NCBI GenBank assembly: GCA_035642535.1
Contig: DASQSE010000089.1
Location: forward strand, 7,497-71,496
From: Jatrophihabitans sp035642535
GTDB taxonomy: Bacteria; Actinomycetota; Actinomycetes; Mycobacteriales; Jatrophihabitantaceae
Direction: 5' to 3'
DNA: 64,000 nucleotides
The notes under the pieces were generated by a model. The model worked only from the letters and a program-made list of their open reading frames with translations, did not search any database and was not told the DNA's origin. The position numbers and the translations under genes were made by a program. This document shows, in pieces, positions 16,697 through 25,835 of this stretch. Numbering within the stretch: position 1 is the stretch's first letter; each line of letters opens with the position of its first letter.

Positions 16697-18454
16697 ATGA
16701 CCACCGCGGCGATGCGCGGCCAGCTGAGCCTCGACGAACTCGGCGAGCCGCTGCGCACGACGACGTTCGTGGTGGTCGATCTCGAGACCACGGGCGGCTC
16801 GGCGGGCGGCGACGCGATCACCGAGATCGGCGCCGTCAAGGTCTGCGGCGGGGAGGTCCTCGGCGAGTTCCAGACGCTGGTCGATCCGGGGATGGCGATC
16901 GACCCGTTCGTGAGCGTGCTCACCGGCATCACCGACTCGATGGTCTGCGGCGCGCCGGGCATCGCGGCCGTGCTGCCCACCTTCCTCGAGTTCGCGCGCG
17001 GCTGCGTGCTGGTGGCGCACAACGCGCCGTTCGACGTCGGCTTCCTCAAATCCGCATGTGCGCAGTTGGCGACGGCCTGGCCGGGATTCGCCGTGGTCGA
17101 CACCGCGGTGCTCGCCCGGCGGGTCCTGACGCGTGACGAGGTGCCCAATTGCAAGCTCGCCACGTTGGCGCAGCATTTCCGCGCGGCCACCACACCGACG
17201 CACCGCGCATTGCAAGATGCGCGCGCCACCGTCGACGTCCTGCACGGCCTGATCGGCCGGCTCGGCAATCTGGGCGTGCACTCGCTGCCGGAGCTACGGG
17301 CGTTCACGTCGCAGGTCAGCGAGGCGCAGCGGCGCAAGCGGCACCTCGCCGACGGACTGCCCGCCGGTCCGGGCGTCTACATCTTCCGCGACGGGCAGGG
17401 CCGCCCGCTCTACGTCGGGACGAGTCGCAACATCCGGTCCCGGGTGCGGCAGTACTTCGTGTCGAGCGAGACGCGTAGCCGGATGGGCGAGATGGTCGGG
17501 CTGGCCGAGCGCGTCGACCCGATCCCCTGCGCGCACGCGCTCGAAGCGCAGGTGCGTGAGCTACGCCTGATCGCCGCGCACAAGCCGCGGTACAACAAGC
17601 GCTCCAAGTTCCCGGAGCATTCGGTATGGCTGAAGCTGACCGTCGAGCCGTTCCCCCGGCTGTCGGTGGTGCGCGAGCACCGGGCGGATGCCGCCGCCTA
17701 TCTCGGCCCGCTGCGCGCGCAGCGGCAGGCCGAGGCGGTGCGCGACGCGATCCACGACGCGGTACCCCTGCGCCAGTGCAGCGATCGGCTGTCGCTGCGG
17801 CGAGTGGTCCGGCGGGCGTGCGTGCTGGCCGGCATCGGCCGATGCGGCGCGCCGTGCGAGGGCGAGATGACACGCGAGCAGTACGCCGTGCTCGTCGAAC
17901 TCGTGTCGGCGGCCTGGCGGGGCGACGTCCGACCGCTCGTCGGACCGCTCGAGGGCAAGCTCGCCAAGCTCTCCGAGGCGCAGCGATACGAGCAGGCCGG
18001 CGTCGTCCGCGACCGGATCGCGAGCGTCGTGCGGGCGTGCGCGCGGATGCAGCGGCTCGCGTCGCTGGCCGCCATCCACGAATTGGTCGCCGCCCGCCCG
18101 GACGGCGACGGCGGCTGGGAGCTGATCGTCGTGCGTGCCGGCCGGCTGGCCGCGGCCGGGCACGCGCCGCGCGGCGTCGCACCGATGCCGGTCATCGACG
18201 CGCTGCGCGCGACCGCCGACGTGGTCGACGACACCCACGTGGCGCTCGCCGAGGAGAGCGAGTGCATCCTGCGCTGGCTCGAGGAGCCCGGCACGCGCCT
18301 CGCCAGCGCCACCGAGCCCTGGTCGATGCCGGCCTTCGGTGCCGGCGGCCTGCGCGGCTACCTGGCCGGCCAGCGCGACGCGGTCGATCCGTTCGCCGAC
18401 CGGCGACGGCTGCCTGTCGTGAGCCGTCCCGCGCGCCCTAGGCTCACTGCGTGA
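16697..18454 (+). CDS. DEDDh exonuclease fused to a UvrC-like GIY-YIG domain
   Basis: This 585-residue protein couples two nuclease folds. Residues about 20-185 are a Pol III epsilon-like 3'-5' exonuclease (VVDLETTG, VLVAHNAPFDVGF, and H-x4-D in THRALQDA). Residues about 215-300 are a GIY-YIG endonuclease (GPGVYIFRDG...PLYVGTSRNIRSRVRQYF), followed by a UvrC-like UVR/helical region with four clustered cysteines near 'ACVLAGIGRCGAPCEG'. The architecture equals M. tuberculosis Rv2191 and other actinobacterial 'DEDD exonuclease domain-containing' proteins. ATG 16697 is preferred over a TTG three codons earlier. It overlaps the next gene by four bases. Confidence 0.92.
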   Translation: MTTAAMRGQLSLDELGEPLRTTTFVVVDLETTGGSAGGDAITEIGAVKVCGGEVLGEFQTLVDPGMAIDPFVSVLTGITDSMVCGAPGIAAVLPTFLEFARGCVLVAHNAPFDVGFLKSACAQLATAWPGFAVVDTAVLARRVLTRDEVPNCKLATLAQHFRAATTPTHRALQDARATVDVLHGLIGRLGNLGVHSLPELRAFTSQVSEAQRRKRHLADGLPAGPGVYIFRDGQGRPLYVGTSRNIRSRVRQYFVSSETRSRMGEMVGLAERVDPIPCAHALEAQVRELRLIAAHKPRYNKRSKFPEHSVWLKLTVEPFPRLSVVREHRADAAAYLGPLRAQRQAEAVRDAIHDAVPLRQCSDRLSLRRVVRRACVLAGIGRCGAPCEGEMTREQYAVLVELVSAAWRGDVRPLVGPLEGKLAKLSEAQRYEQAGVVRDRIASVVRACARMQRLASLAAIHELVAARPDGDGGWELIVVRAGRLAAAGHAPRGVAPMPVIDALRATADVVDDTHVALAEESECILRWLEEPGTRLASATEPWSMPAFGAGGLRGYLAGQRDAVDPFADRRRLPVVSRPARPRLTA

Positions 18455-18729
18455 TTACCGCGATCGTCATGATTGCCACCGAGACCGACAAGATCCCCGA
18501 GGTTGCGGAGGCGATCGCCGATCTCGACGGCGTGAGCGAGGTCTATTCGGTCGCCGGCGACGCCGACCTGATCGCGATCGTGCGGGTGCGCGAGTTCGAC
18601 GCGATCGCGGACGTGATCGCCGGTCGGCTCTCCAAGGTCCCGGGCGTCATGCACACGGACACGCACATCGCGTTCCGCGCCTACTCACGTCACGACCTCG
18701 AGGCGACCTTCAGCATCGGCCTGGAGTAG
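18451..18729 (+). CDS. Lrp/AsnC ligand-binding (RAM) domain protein
   Basis: This 92-residue protein consists only of the alpha-beta RAM domain of Lrp/AsnC regulators: MITAIVMIATETDKIPEVAE, then GVSEVYSVAGDADLIAIVRV and PGVMHTDTHIAFRAY. There is no helix-turn-helix, so it cannot be a DNA-binding Lrp by itself; it may bind amino acids or partner with full-length Lrp proteins. The GTG overlaps the stop of the nuclease gene by four bases, indicating translational coupling, an unexpected functional link. Confidence 0.9.
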   Translation: MITAIVMIATETDKIPEVAEAIADLDGVSEVYSVAGDADLIAIVRVREFDAIADVIAGRLSKVPGVMHTDTHIAFRAYSRHDLEATFSIGLE

Positions 18730-18735
18730 CTCCAC

Positions 18736-19851
18736 CTACGGGCGGTTGAGTTTCGCCAGCCACTCGTTGTACGCGGAGCGCGCGGCGTCGTCCTCGTCCA
18801 CGTCCGCGCTTGCAGTGCCGGTGTGCTCGGCGAACGTGGCACCGCGGGCCTGTTCGAGCCAGCCCTTCGCCGCCGGCGCACGGTCGACGGTGCGCAGCCA
18901 TCCGACGACCAGTACGACCATGATCAGGGCCATGATCCCGTCGCCGCCGAACCACATGATGGCGCCGCCGGTGTGCGTGTCGGAGAGCGCGTCGACGTGG
19001 AACGCCGCAGGCAGCATCGCCACCGGTTGCGTGCCCTGCATCAGGACGATGCCGGTGAACGTGTCGACCGCCATCGCGATCGCGAGGAGCAGCCAACGCG
19101 CCGGCGACGCGAGCCGCCACCGGATCGGCTCGTTGCCGACGACCAGCACGAAGAACTGCAGGCCGAACAGCAGATAGACGAGGTGCTCGACCTGCCCCGC
19201 CCACGTCTGTTTCATGATCGAGTCCATCAGCCCGGTCAGGTGGCTGCCGACGATCACGGTGGCATAGCCGGCGAGCGCGACGGGCGGCGCGGTCAGCAGC
19301 GAGATGACGCGGCCGCGCGCGATCCGCTCGATGCGGGCGCGGCGCTCCGGACGGGCCGCTTCGAGCAGCAGCGTCAACGGATGCCCGGCCACCAGTAGCG
19401 CCGGCGCGACCATCACGAGCGCCAGATGCCCCGCCATGTGCGCGCTGAACAGCACCTGGTCGTACACCGCGATGCTGCCGTTCGTCGCGAAAGCACAAAC
19501 CGCCAGTCCGCAGAAGAACGCGGCGGTGCGGCGCAGCGGCCACGTCCGTTCCGGGGTGCGCGCGGCGACCAGCGCAACGCCCGTGAGGTACGCCGCGCCG
19601 GCCACGACGAGCAGCGCGACGGCAATCGCGTCGAGCTGCCACGCCGAGAGAACCGTCCAACCGTGCAGCGGCCCGGCCGGACCATCAGCACCGCCTCTGG
19701 TGAGTGCCTCGGCGGAGCCCATGTGCATGCCGCCCATCCCCGCGGCGTCCGACTCGCCGATGTAGTGCCAGACGCCCATCCCGAGTGCGACGCACACCGC
19801 GCCGGCGATCGTCCACGCCGCGACGGCGAGGCGCGGGACCCGAGAGCTCAC
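18736..19851 (-). CDS. CtaG-like cytochrome c oxidase assembly membrane protein
   Basis: This 371-residue polytopic protein (about eight to nine hydrophobic segments) belongs to the caa3_CtaG-type family. Conserved His and Met residues occur in 'MGGMHMGSAE' near the N-terminus, 'FSAHMAGHLALVM' and 'MQTWAGQVEHLVYLL'-like segments, consistent with copper handling for oxidase assembly. The location beside the oxidase/bcc genes supports the role. GTG 19851 begins VSSRVPRLAVAAW; longer starts overlap an intergenic hairpin. The last 40 residues are hydrophilic and acidic (ADVDEDDAARS). Confidence 0.85.
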   Translation of the reverse strand: MSSRVPRLAVAAWTIAGAVCVALGMGVWHYIGESDAAGMGGMHMGSAEALTRGGADGPAGPLHGWTVLSAWQLDAIAVALLVVAGAAYLTGVALVAARTPERTWPLRRTAAFFCGLAVCAFATNGSIAVYDQVLFSAHMAGHLALVMVAPALLVAGHPLTLLLEAARPERRARIERIARGRVISLLTAPPVALAGYATVIVGSHLTGLMDSIMKQTWAGQVEHLVYLLFGLQFFVLVVGNEPIRWRLASPARWLLLAIAMAVDTFTGIVLMQGTQPVAMLPAAFHVDALSDTHTGGAIMWFGGDGIMALIMVVLVVGWLRTVDRAPAAKGWLEQARGATFAEHTGTASADVDEDDAARSAYNEWLAKLNRP

Positions 19852-19886
19852 CCGGTCAAGTATCCGCGCCGGCCGGGACCACCCGC

Positions 19887-19911
19887 GCCGCCCCAACTAG
19901 TCGCGGGCGGC
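19887..19911 (-). terminator. Possible terminator after trpD
   Basis: GCCGCCC (19887-19893) and GGGCGGC (19905-19911) can pair across an 11-base loop just beyond the trpD stop. There is no clear T-run, so an actinobacterial-style hairpin terminator is only a possibility. Confidence 0.4.
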
Positions 19912-19927
19912 ACGGAGATGTGGAAGG

Positions 19928-20971
19928 TCAGCCGGCGGCGTTGCGGCTCGATGCGACCCAGCGGTCGAGCACCTGTGCGGCGGCGCCCGAATCGACCGAC
20001 TCGGCAGCCAATCGCAGCCCGCGCGCCAGCGCGTCGTGCAACCGCTCGGCGGTGAGCCCGTCGTACGCAGCGATCGCGGCGGCCGCGTTGAGCAGCACGA
20101 CGTCGCGGACGCCGGCCGCGCCGCCGGACAGCACGTCGCGGAGCACGGCGGCGTTGAACGCCCGGTCGGCGCCGCGCAGCGCCTCGGGCGGGACCGGGTC
20201 GATGCCCAGCGCCGCCGGATCGACCGTCGCCGGGACGACGGTGCCCTCCGCGGCAACCCACGCGCTCGACGTCGTCGTGGTGGTCAGCTCGTCCAGGCCG
20301 TCGTCGCCGCGGAACACGATCGCGGTGTCACCCCGGGCCGCAAGCACGGCGGCCATCACCGGCGCCATGCGCGCGTCCGCGCAGCCGATCGCCGCAGCCG
20401 GCACCCGCGCCGGATTCGTCAGCGGGCCCAGGAAGTTGAAGAACGTCGGCACGCCGATCTCCCGGCGCGCCGCACCTGCGTGCCGCATGCCTGCGTGAAA
20501 GACGGGCGCGAAGCAGAACCCGATGCCGGCCTCGGCGACAGTCCGCGCCACGCCCGCCGCCGGCAGGTCGACGACCACGCCCAGCTCTTCCAGGACATCG
20601 GCCGACCCGCAGCTGGAGGTAGCCGCCCGGTTGCCGTGCTTCACCACTCGCCGCCCGGCGCCGGCGACCACCAGCGCCGCCATCGTCGAGATGTTGACGG
20701 TGTGCGCGCGGTCGGCGCCGGTGCCGACGACGTCAACGGCGCGTCCCTCGATCGTCAACGGTGCGGCGTGCTCGATCATCGTCCGGACCAGCCCGGACAG
20801 CTCGTGCGGAGTCTCCCCCTTCGCGCGCAGCAACACTGCGAACGCGGCGAGCTGCGCCTGGGATGCGTTGCCGGACATCATCTCGTCCATCGCCCACGCG
20901 GTGTCGTCAGCGGACAGCTCCGCGCCGCCCATGAGCGCACTGAGCAGCGCCGGCCAGGTAGGGCCTGACAC
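19928..20971 (-). CDS. trpD: Anthranilate phosphoribosyltransferase
   Basis: This 347-residue enzyme of tryptophan biosynthesis transfers ribosyl phosphate from PRPP to anthranilate. Visible motifs include the glycine loop DVVGTGADRAHTVNIST (normally GTGGD, here GTGAD), KHGNRAATSSCGSADVLEELG and the metal-binding DDGLDELT. The length is normal. The GTG start gives VSGPTWPALLSAL. It follows a receiver-like gene by 7 bases in the same direction and keeps the mycobacterial placement (Rv2192c) opposite ctaE. Confidence 0.95.
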   Translation of the reverse strand: MSGPTWPALLSALMGGAELSADDTAWAMDEMMSGNASQAQLAAFAVLLRAKGETPHELSGLVRTMIEHAAPLTIEGRAVDVVGTGADRAHTVNISTMAALVVAGAGRRVVKHGNRAATSSCGSADVLEELGVVVDLPAAGVARTVAEAGIGFCFAPVFHAGMRHAGAARREIGVPTFFNFLGPLTNPARVPAAAIGCADARMAPVMAAVLAARGDTAIVFRGDDGLDELTTTTTSSAWVAAEGTVVPATVDPAALGIDPVPPEALRGADRAFNAAVLRDVLSGGAAGVRDVVLLNAAAAIAAYDGLTAERLHDALARGLRLAAESVDSGAAAQVLDRWVASSRNAAG

Positions 20972-20978
20972 GCCCTAC

Positions 20979-21398
20979 CTACCGGACGACCGGGATGCCG
21001 CTGTACCGGCGGCGCAGTTGGTCGGCGATCACGGACGCGCTCTCGACCGGGTCGATCGGCGTGTTGATCACCGCGTCGGCGAGCGACCAGCTGGCGAGCC
21101 AGCCATCCTGACGACGCGCGATGAGCACGACGACCGGCGGGCAGTCGTCGAGCTCGTACTTGAACTGGCGCGCGAGGCCCATGCCGCCGGTGGGCTGTGC
21201 TTCGCCGTCGAGGATCGCGACGTCGACGGCCCCCGCGTCGAGCTCGCGCTGCACGTCCGCCTGGCTCGCGCACTCGACCCATTCGATGCGGCCGGTGTCG
21301 GGTGCGGGACGGCGCCCCACGGCGGTGCGGACCTGCGCTCGCACGGCCGCCAAGTTGCTATAGACGAGGACGGTCACGCGATCCGGCACGGTGGTCAC
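20979..21398 (-). CDS. Receiver-like protein without output domain
   Basis: This 139-residue protein resembles a CheY-type fold: a beta strand 'VTVLVYSNLAAVRAQVRTAV', central 'VDVAILDGEAQPTGGMGLARQFK' with Asp at the phospho-acceptor position, and 'PPVVVLIARRQDGWLA'. The typical N-terminal acidic pair and Lys of a true receiver are not obvious (Tyr-Ser-Asn at the first site), so it may be a pseudo-receiver. It is 7 bases upstream of trpD and divergent from ctaE. No function is known to me. Confidence 0.75.
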   Translation of the reverse strand: MTTVPDRVTVLVYSNLAAVRAQVRTAVGRRPAPDTGRIEWVECASQADVQRELDAGAVDVAILDGEAQPTGGMGLARQFKYELDDCPPVVVLIARRQDGWLASWSLADAVINTPIDPVESASVIADQLRRRYSGIPVVR

Positions 21399-21509
21399 GT
21401 CGCGATCGTATCCGGCGGTCTAATCGGCCATCGGCGCCCTCCGTTGCAAGGCCCCGACACCCCCACCCCCAAGCGTGGCGGGCGCGTCCCGGCAGGCAAT
21501 AATGCGTAG

Positions 21510-22133
21510 GTGACATCGACCGCCACCGCGCCGCCCGGCTTCGGCAGCAAGATTCACTCGCTGACGCGGCCGAACATCGTCAGCGTCGGGACGATCGTGT
21601 GGCTCTCGAGCGAGCTGATGTTCTTCGCGGGCCTGTTCGCGATGTACTTCACGGTGCGCTCCGTGCACGCGGGCGACTGGCCGATGACGCTGCCCGACGG
21701 CACCAAGATCGTGCCGAAGATCGCCTACGCCACGCCGTTCACGCTGATCCTGGTCGCTTCGAGCTTCACCTGCCAGTGGGGCGTGTTCGCGGCCGAGAAG
21801 GGCGACGTCTACAAGCTGCGCCGCTGGTTCACGCTGACGTTCTTCATGGGCCTGATCTTCGTGCTCGGCCAGTTCAACGAGTTCCGCCTCGAGTACCACG
21901 AGGGCAACACGATCTCGGCCACGGGGTACGGCTCAGTCTTCTACCTCACCGAGGGTTTCCACGCGTTCCACGTGATCGGCGGCCTGCTCGCCTTCATCTT
22001 CTTCCTCGCCCGCACCGCCCTCGGCAAATTCACGCCGGCGCAGGCCACCGCGGCGATCGTCGTGTCGTATTACTGGCACTTCGTCGACATCGTGTGGATT
22101 GGCTTGTTCTCGGTGATCTACTTGATCAGATGA
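21510..22133 (+). CDS. ctaE: Cytochrome c oxidase subunit III (aa3)
   Basis: This 207-residue polytopic protein with five membrane spans starts the respiratory operon. Cox3 motifs visible are 'VWLSSELMFFAGLFAMYF', 'TEGFHAFHVIGGLLAF' and 'SYYWHFVDIVWIGLFSVIYL', which include the conserved Glu and His residues. It assembles with CtaC, CtaD and CtaF in the terminal oxidase. The GTG start gives VTSTATAPPGFG. It lies 48 bases upstream of qcrC in the conserved ctaE-qcrC-qcrA-qcrB order. Confidence 0.96.
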   Translation: MTSTATAPPGFGSKIHSLTRPNIVSVGTIVWLSSELMFFAGLFAMYFTVRSVHAGDWPMTLPDGTKIVPKIAYATPFTLILVASSFTCQWGVFAAEKGDVYKLRRWFTLTFFMGLIFVLGQFNEFRLEYHEGNTISATGYGSVFYLTEGFHAFHVIGGLLAFIFFLARTALGKFTPAQATAAIVVSYYWHFVDIVWIGLFSVIYLIR

Positions 22134-22181
22134 CGGTGCTGATCCCGGACCACTACACCAGCCGACCGTGAAGGGGCAGCA

Positions 22182-23069
22182 GTGAAGGACGACGACGACA
22201 TCGACGTCGAGCGGGAGTTCGGCTTCGAACCTGCCGTCTCGGCCACCGGTGCCGCCGCCGCGCCCAGCCGCGAGAAGCCGCGGCCCCGCAAGCGCCGGGG
22301 CAGGCTGCGGCGCCGGCTCGGCGCGACGGCCGTGCTCTCCTTGGCGCTGGTCTCGATGGGCAGCCTGTACGCGGCCTTCGCCGCGTCGCCGAGCGCGAAC
22401 GACACGGGGTTGAGCAAGACCGACATCCAGGCCGGGCGGCAGCTGTACCAGGTCAGCTGCATCACCTGCCACGGCGCGAATCTCGACGGCATCGTGGGCC
22501 AAGGCCCCTCGCTGATCGGCGTCGGCGGCGCCGCCGTCTACTTCCAGGTCTCCACCGGGCGGATGCCGGCCACCGGGCAGGGCGCCGAGAACCCTCGCAA
22601 GGAAGCGAAGTTCGACGAGCAGCAGACCGAGCAGCTCGCGGCCTACGTCGAGTCCGTCGGCGGCGGGCCGAGCGTCCCGCAGGGCAGTCTGCGCGGCCCC
22701 GACGACGCAATCGCCGAGGGCGGCGTGCTCTACCGGCTCAACTGCGCGTCCTGCCACGGCGTGACCGGCAAGGGCGCGCCGCTTTCGGCCGGCAAGGTCG
22801 CCCCGTCGCTCAACGACGCGACTGACAGGCAGATGGTGACGGCGATGCTGTCCGGCCCCGAGCAGATGCCGGTCTTCAGTAACAACCAGCTCACCCCTGA
22901 CCAGAAGCGCGCGATCGTCGCCTACATCCAGACGCTCAAGGCGTCGAAGGACCCGGGCGGCGCCGGCATCGACCGCATCGGCCCGGTCTCCGAGGCGATC
23001 GTCGCCTGGGTCGGCGGCGTCGGCGCGATCATGATCGCGATTCTGTGGATCGGAGCCAGGAACCGGTGA
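22182..23069 (+). CDS. qcrC: Diheme cytochrome c subunit of the bcc complex
   Basis: This 295-residue membrane-bound cytochrome relays electrons from the Rieske centre to the oxidase, replacing soluble cytochrome c. An acidic/basic cytoplasmic N-terminus precedes a membrane segment (about 48-70), two heme c motifs CITCH (93-97) and CASCH (188-192), and a C-terminal anchor (about 268-290). The GTG start is followed by KDDDDIDVE. The stop overlaps the qcrA start (GTGA). Confidence 0.97.
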   Translation: MKDDDDIDVEREFGFEPAVSATGAAAAPSREKPRPRKRRGRLRRRLGATAVLSLALVSMGSLYAAFAASPSANDTGLSKTDIQAGRQLYQVSCITCHGANLDGIVGQGPSLIGVGGAAVYFQVSTGRMPATGQGAENPRKEAKFDEQQTEQLAAYVESVGGGPSVPQGSLRGPDDAIAEGGVLYRLNCASCHGVTGKGAPLSAGKVAPSLNDATDRQMVTAMLSGPEQMPVFSNNQLTPDQKRAIVAYIQTLKASKDPGGAGIDRIGPVSEAIVAWVGGVGAIMIAILWIGARNR

Positions 23070-24181
23070 GTGACCACAGGCCCGAGGAAGGCCCGACAGC
23101 GGACGAACTCCGGCAGATGACGTCGGAAGAGGCGATGATCGCCAGCGCCAAGGCTGCGGGCGTGCACGTCATCCACCGCCGCGACCGGTTCCCGATCCGC
23201 GGCACCAGGGCCGAGAAGCGCGCCGAGCGCGGCGTCGCCCTCGCCTTCGCCGTCTCCGGGCTGGCCGGCGTCGCGTTCATCGTGTACTTCATCGTCGGCC
23301 ACTGGCGCTGGCACCTGCCCGGCACCTCGCAGGATTTCCAGTACTACACGCCGATCCTCGGCGGCACGCTGGCGATCATGCTGATCTTCCTCGGCATCGG
23401 CATGGTCCTCTGGGTCAAGTGGCTGATGCCCGAGGAAGAGGTGGTCCAGGACCGGCACGACGGGCCGTCCAACGACGAGGACAACCTGATGACCGAGGCG
23501 ACGCTGGTCGTCGGCTTCGAGGACACCGGCCTGCCGCGCCGCGGGCTGATCCTGCGCTCGCTGATGTTCGCGGGCGGCGCTGTCGCCACCGTGCCACTCA
23601 TCGCGCTGGTCGGCGGAATGCTCAAGAAGCCGGGCTCGCAGCTGCTGCACACGCTGTATCGCCGCAACTCCAAGCTGTTCCCGAATTCGGACGGGATGGT
23701 CCCGATCGTCGACGGCCTCTGGCGACCCGTCAGCCCCGACGACATGGAACCGGGCGCCATCGCCACCGTCTTCCCAGGCGTGCGGCAGAAGACGGCATGG
23801 GGCACCGACGGCCTCACCGATGCCGCTTCCCCCACGCTGCTCATCCGGCTGCGGCCCGGCCAGACCGTCAAACCGCGCGCCGGGCAGGCCGGCTGGGGCT
23901 GGCCCTCGGAAAGCCCCGAGTACATCGCGTTCTCGAAGATCTGCACGCACGCGGGTTGCCCGGCGTCGCTGTACGAGCAGCAGACCGGACGACTGCTGTG
24001 CCCGTGCCACCAGTCGCAGTTCCAGGTGCTGGAGGACGCCAAGCCAGTGTTCGGCCCGGCCACGCGCAGCCTGCCCAAGCTGCCGATCACCGTGCGCGAG
24101 GGTGACGACGGGCGGCTGTACTTCTACGCGGTGTCCGATTTCCATGAAGCGATCGGTCCTGGCTTCTGGGAGCGCCGATGA
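23066..24181 (+). CDS. qcrA: Rieske iron-sulfur subunit of the bcc complex
   Basis: This 371-residue actinobacterial-type Rieske protein has three membrane segments (about residues 64-84, 100-125 and 165-185) and a C-terminal 2Fe-2S domain. Ligands are Cys293/His295 in CTHAGC and Cys312/His315 in CPCH, with the disulfide pair Cys298/Cys314. GTG 23066 overlaps the qcrC stop by four bases and decides the start against an in-frame codon 21 bases upstream. The qcrB ATG overlaps its own stop. Confidence 0.97.
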   Translation: MSDHRPEEGPTADELRQMTSEEAMIASAKAAGVHVIHRRDRFPIRGTRAEKRAERGVALAFAVSGLAGVAFIVYFIVGHWRWHLPGTSQDFQYYTPILGGTLAIMLIFLGIGMVLWVKWLMPEEEVVQDRHDGPSNDEDNLMTEATLVVGFEDTGLPRRGLILRSLMFAGGAVATVPLIALVGGMLKKPGSQLLHTLYRRNSKLFPNSDGMVPIVDGLWRPVSPDDMEPGAIATVFPGVRQKTAWGTDGLTDAASPTLLIRLRPGQTVKPRAGQAGWGWPSESPEYIAFSKICTHAGCPASLYEQQTGRLLCPCHQSQFQVLEDAKPVFGPATRSLPKLPITVREGDDGRLYFYAVSDFHEAIGPGFWERR

Positions 24182-25824
24182 CCACCACAGCACCTACTCG
24201 TAGGACGGACGCCCCGCGTACGCCGCAGGGCAAGCTCGCCAAGTTCTTCGACGACCGGCTGACGGCCGCGCGCTGGACGCGGGCGACCTTGAACAAGCTC
24301 TACCCGGATCACTGGTCGTTCATGATGGGCGAGATCGCGCTCTACTCGTTCATCGTCCTGCTTCTCACCGGTACCTATTTGTCGTTCTTCTTCGACCCGT
24401 CGATGACCGAGGTCGTCTATCCGAAGAACGGCACGTACGTGCCCATGCACGGTGTCACGATGTCCGCGGCGTACAAGTCGACGTTGGACATCACGTTCGA
24501 TGTGCGCGGCGGCTTGGTGGTGCGCCAGATCCACCACTGGTCAGCGCTGATGTTCCTCGCGGCGATGCTCGTGCACATGTGCCGGGTCTTCTTCACCGGC
24601 GCGTTCCGCAAGCCGCGGGAGCTGAACTGGCTGATCGGGCTGAGCCTCATCGGGCTGGGCATCATCGAGGGCTTCGTCGGCTATTCGCTGCCCGACGACC
24701 TGCTCTCGGGCACCGGACTGCGCATCGCCGATGCGATCATGCTGTCGATCCCGGTGATCGGCACCTGGACGTCGTTCCTGATCTTTGGTGGGCCGTTCCC
24801 CGGCAACATCATCATCGGGCGGTTCTACATAGCCCACGTGTTGCTGATACCTGCCATCATCGCGGTCCTGATCGCGGCACACATCGGCCTGGTCGTCATC
24901 CAGAAGCACTCCGAGTTCCCGCGTCGCGGCCACACGGAGAAGACGGTCGGCGGCGAGCGGTTCATGCCGTACTACATGACGAAGGCGACCGCGTTCTTCT
25001 TCATCGTCTTCGGGGTGTGCGCTGCCCTGGGCGGCCTCGCGCAGATCAACCCGGTGTGGTTGTTCGGGCCGTACACGCCGTCGCAAGTTTCCTCGGGCTC
25101 GCAGCCGGACTGGTACATGATGTTCCTGGACGGCTCGACGCGGTTGTTCCCGTCCTGGGAGATCCGACTGTGGCACCACACCGTGCCGCCGTTGTTCTGG
25201 CCGACGGTCGTACTACCCGGCATCCTGTTCACGCTCGCCGGCGCTTTTCCGTTCATCGAAGCGAAGATGACCAACGACCGGGAGAAACATCACCTGCTAC
25301 AGCGCCCGCGTGACGTGCCGGTGCGCACCGGGCTGGGCTGCATGGCGCTCACGTTCTACCTGGTGCTGTTCCTCTCCGGCGGCAACGACATCATCGCCAA
25401 GGCATTCAACATCTCGCTCAACGCGATGACGTGGGGCGGCCGGATCGCGTTGCTGATCCTGCCGCCGCTCGCCTACCTCTTCGCGTACCGGGTGTGTTTG
25501 GGATTGCAGCGGCACGACCGCGAGGTGCTCGAGCACGGCGTCGAAACAGGCATCATCAAACTGCTGCCCACCGGCGAGTACATCGAGGTGCACCAGCCGC
25601 TCGGCCCGACCGATGAGCACGGCCACGGCGTGCTGCCCTACGCCGGCGCACCGGTGCCGAAACGGATGAACCAGCTCGGTGCGTCCACACCGCTCAGGCA
25701 TATCCGCGGGTTCTTCTACCCGGTCAAGGAGAAGCCCGAGATCCAGGCCGCGCTCGACGAACTCGAGGCACGTGAGCAGGCCGAAGTGGAGTCCGCCGAG
25801 GGCCCGAAGCAACTGACGGACTGA
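24178..25824 (+). CDS. qcrB: Cytochrome b subunit of the bcc complex
   Basis: This 548-residue integral membrane protein oxidises menaquinol at two b hemes. Heme-ligand histidines occur in 'VRQIHHWSALMFLAAMLVHMCRVFFTG' and 'HVLLIPAIIAVLIAAHIGLVVIQKH'. The N-domain is followed by a subunit-IV-like part (SQPDWYMMFLDGSTRLFP...HHTVPPLFWPTVVLPG) and the long actinobacterial C-terminal extension, rich in charged residues. It is the target class of bc1 inhibitors. It ends 11 bases before the convergent TetR gene. Confidence 0.97.
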   Translation: MTTTAPTRRTDAPRTPQGKLAKFFDDRLTAARWTRATLNKLYPDHWSFMMGEIALYSFIVLLLTGTYLSFFFDPSMTEVVYPKNGTYVPMHGVTMSAAYKSTLDITFDVRGGLVVRQIHHWSALMFLAAMLVHMCRVFFTGAFRKPRELNWLIGLSLIGLGIIEGFVGYSLPDDLLSGTGLRIADAIMLSIPVIGTWTSFLIFGGPFPGNIIIGRFYIAHVLLIPAIIAVLIAAHIGLVVIQKHSEFPRRGHTEKTVGGERFMPYYMTKATAFFFIVFGVCAALGGLAQINPVWLFGPYTPSQVSSGSQPDWYMMFLDGSTRLFPSWEIRLWHHTVPPLFWPTVVLPGILFTLAGAFPFIEAKMTNDREKHHLLQRPRDVPVRTGLGCMALTFYLVLFLSGGNDIIAKAFNISLNAMTWGGRIALLILPPLAYLFAYRVCLGLQRHDREVLEHGVETGIIKLLPTGEYIEVHQPLGPTDEHGHGVLPYAGAPVPKRMNQLGASTPLRHIRGFFYPVKEKPEIQAALDELEAREQAEVESAEGPKQLTD

Positions 25825-25835
25825 GGGTAAGCAGG

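Noticed and set aside
18451..18729. Full Lrp/AsnC transcription factor
   Set aside because: Only the RAM ligand domain is encoded; no helix-turn-helix is found upstream in frame.
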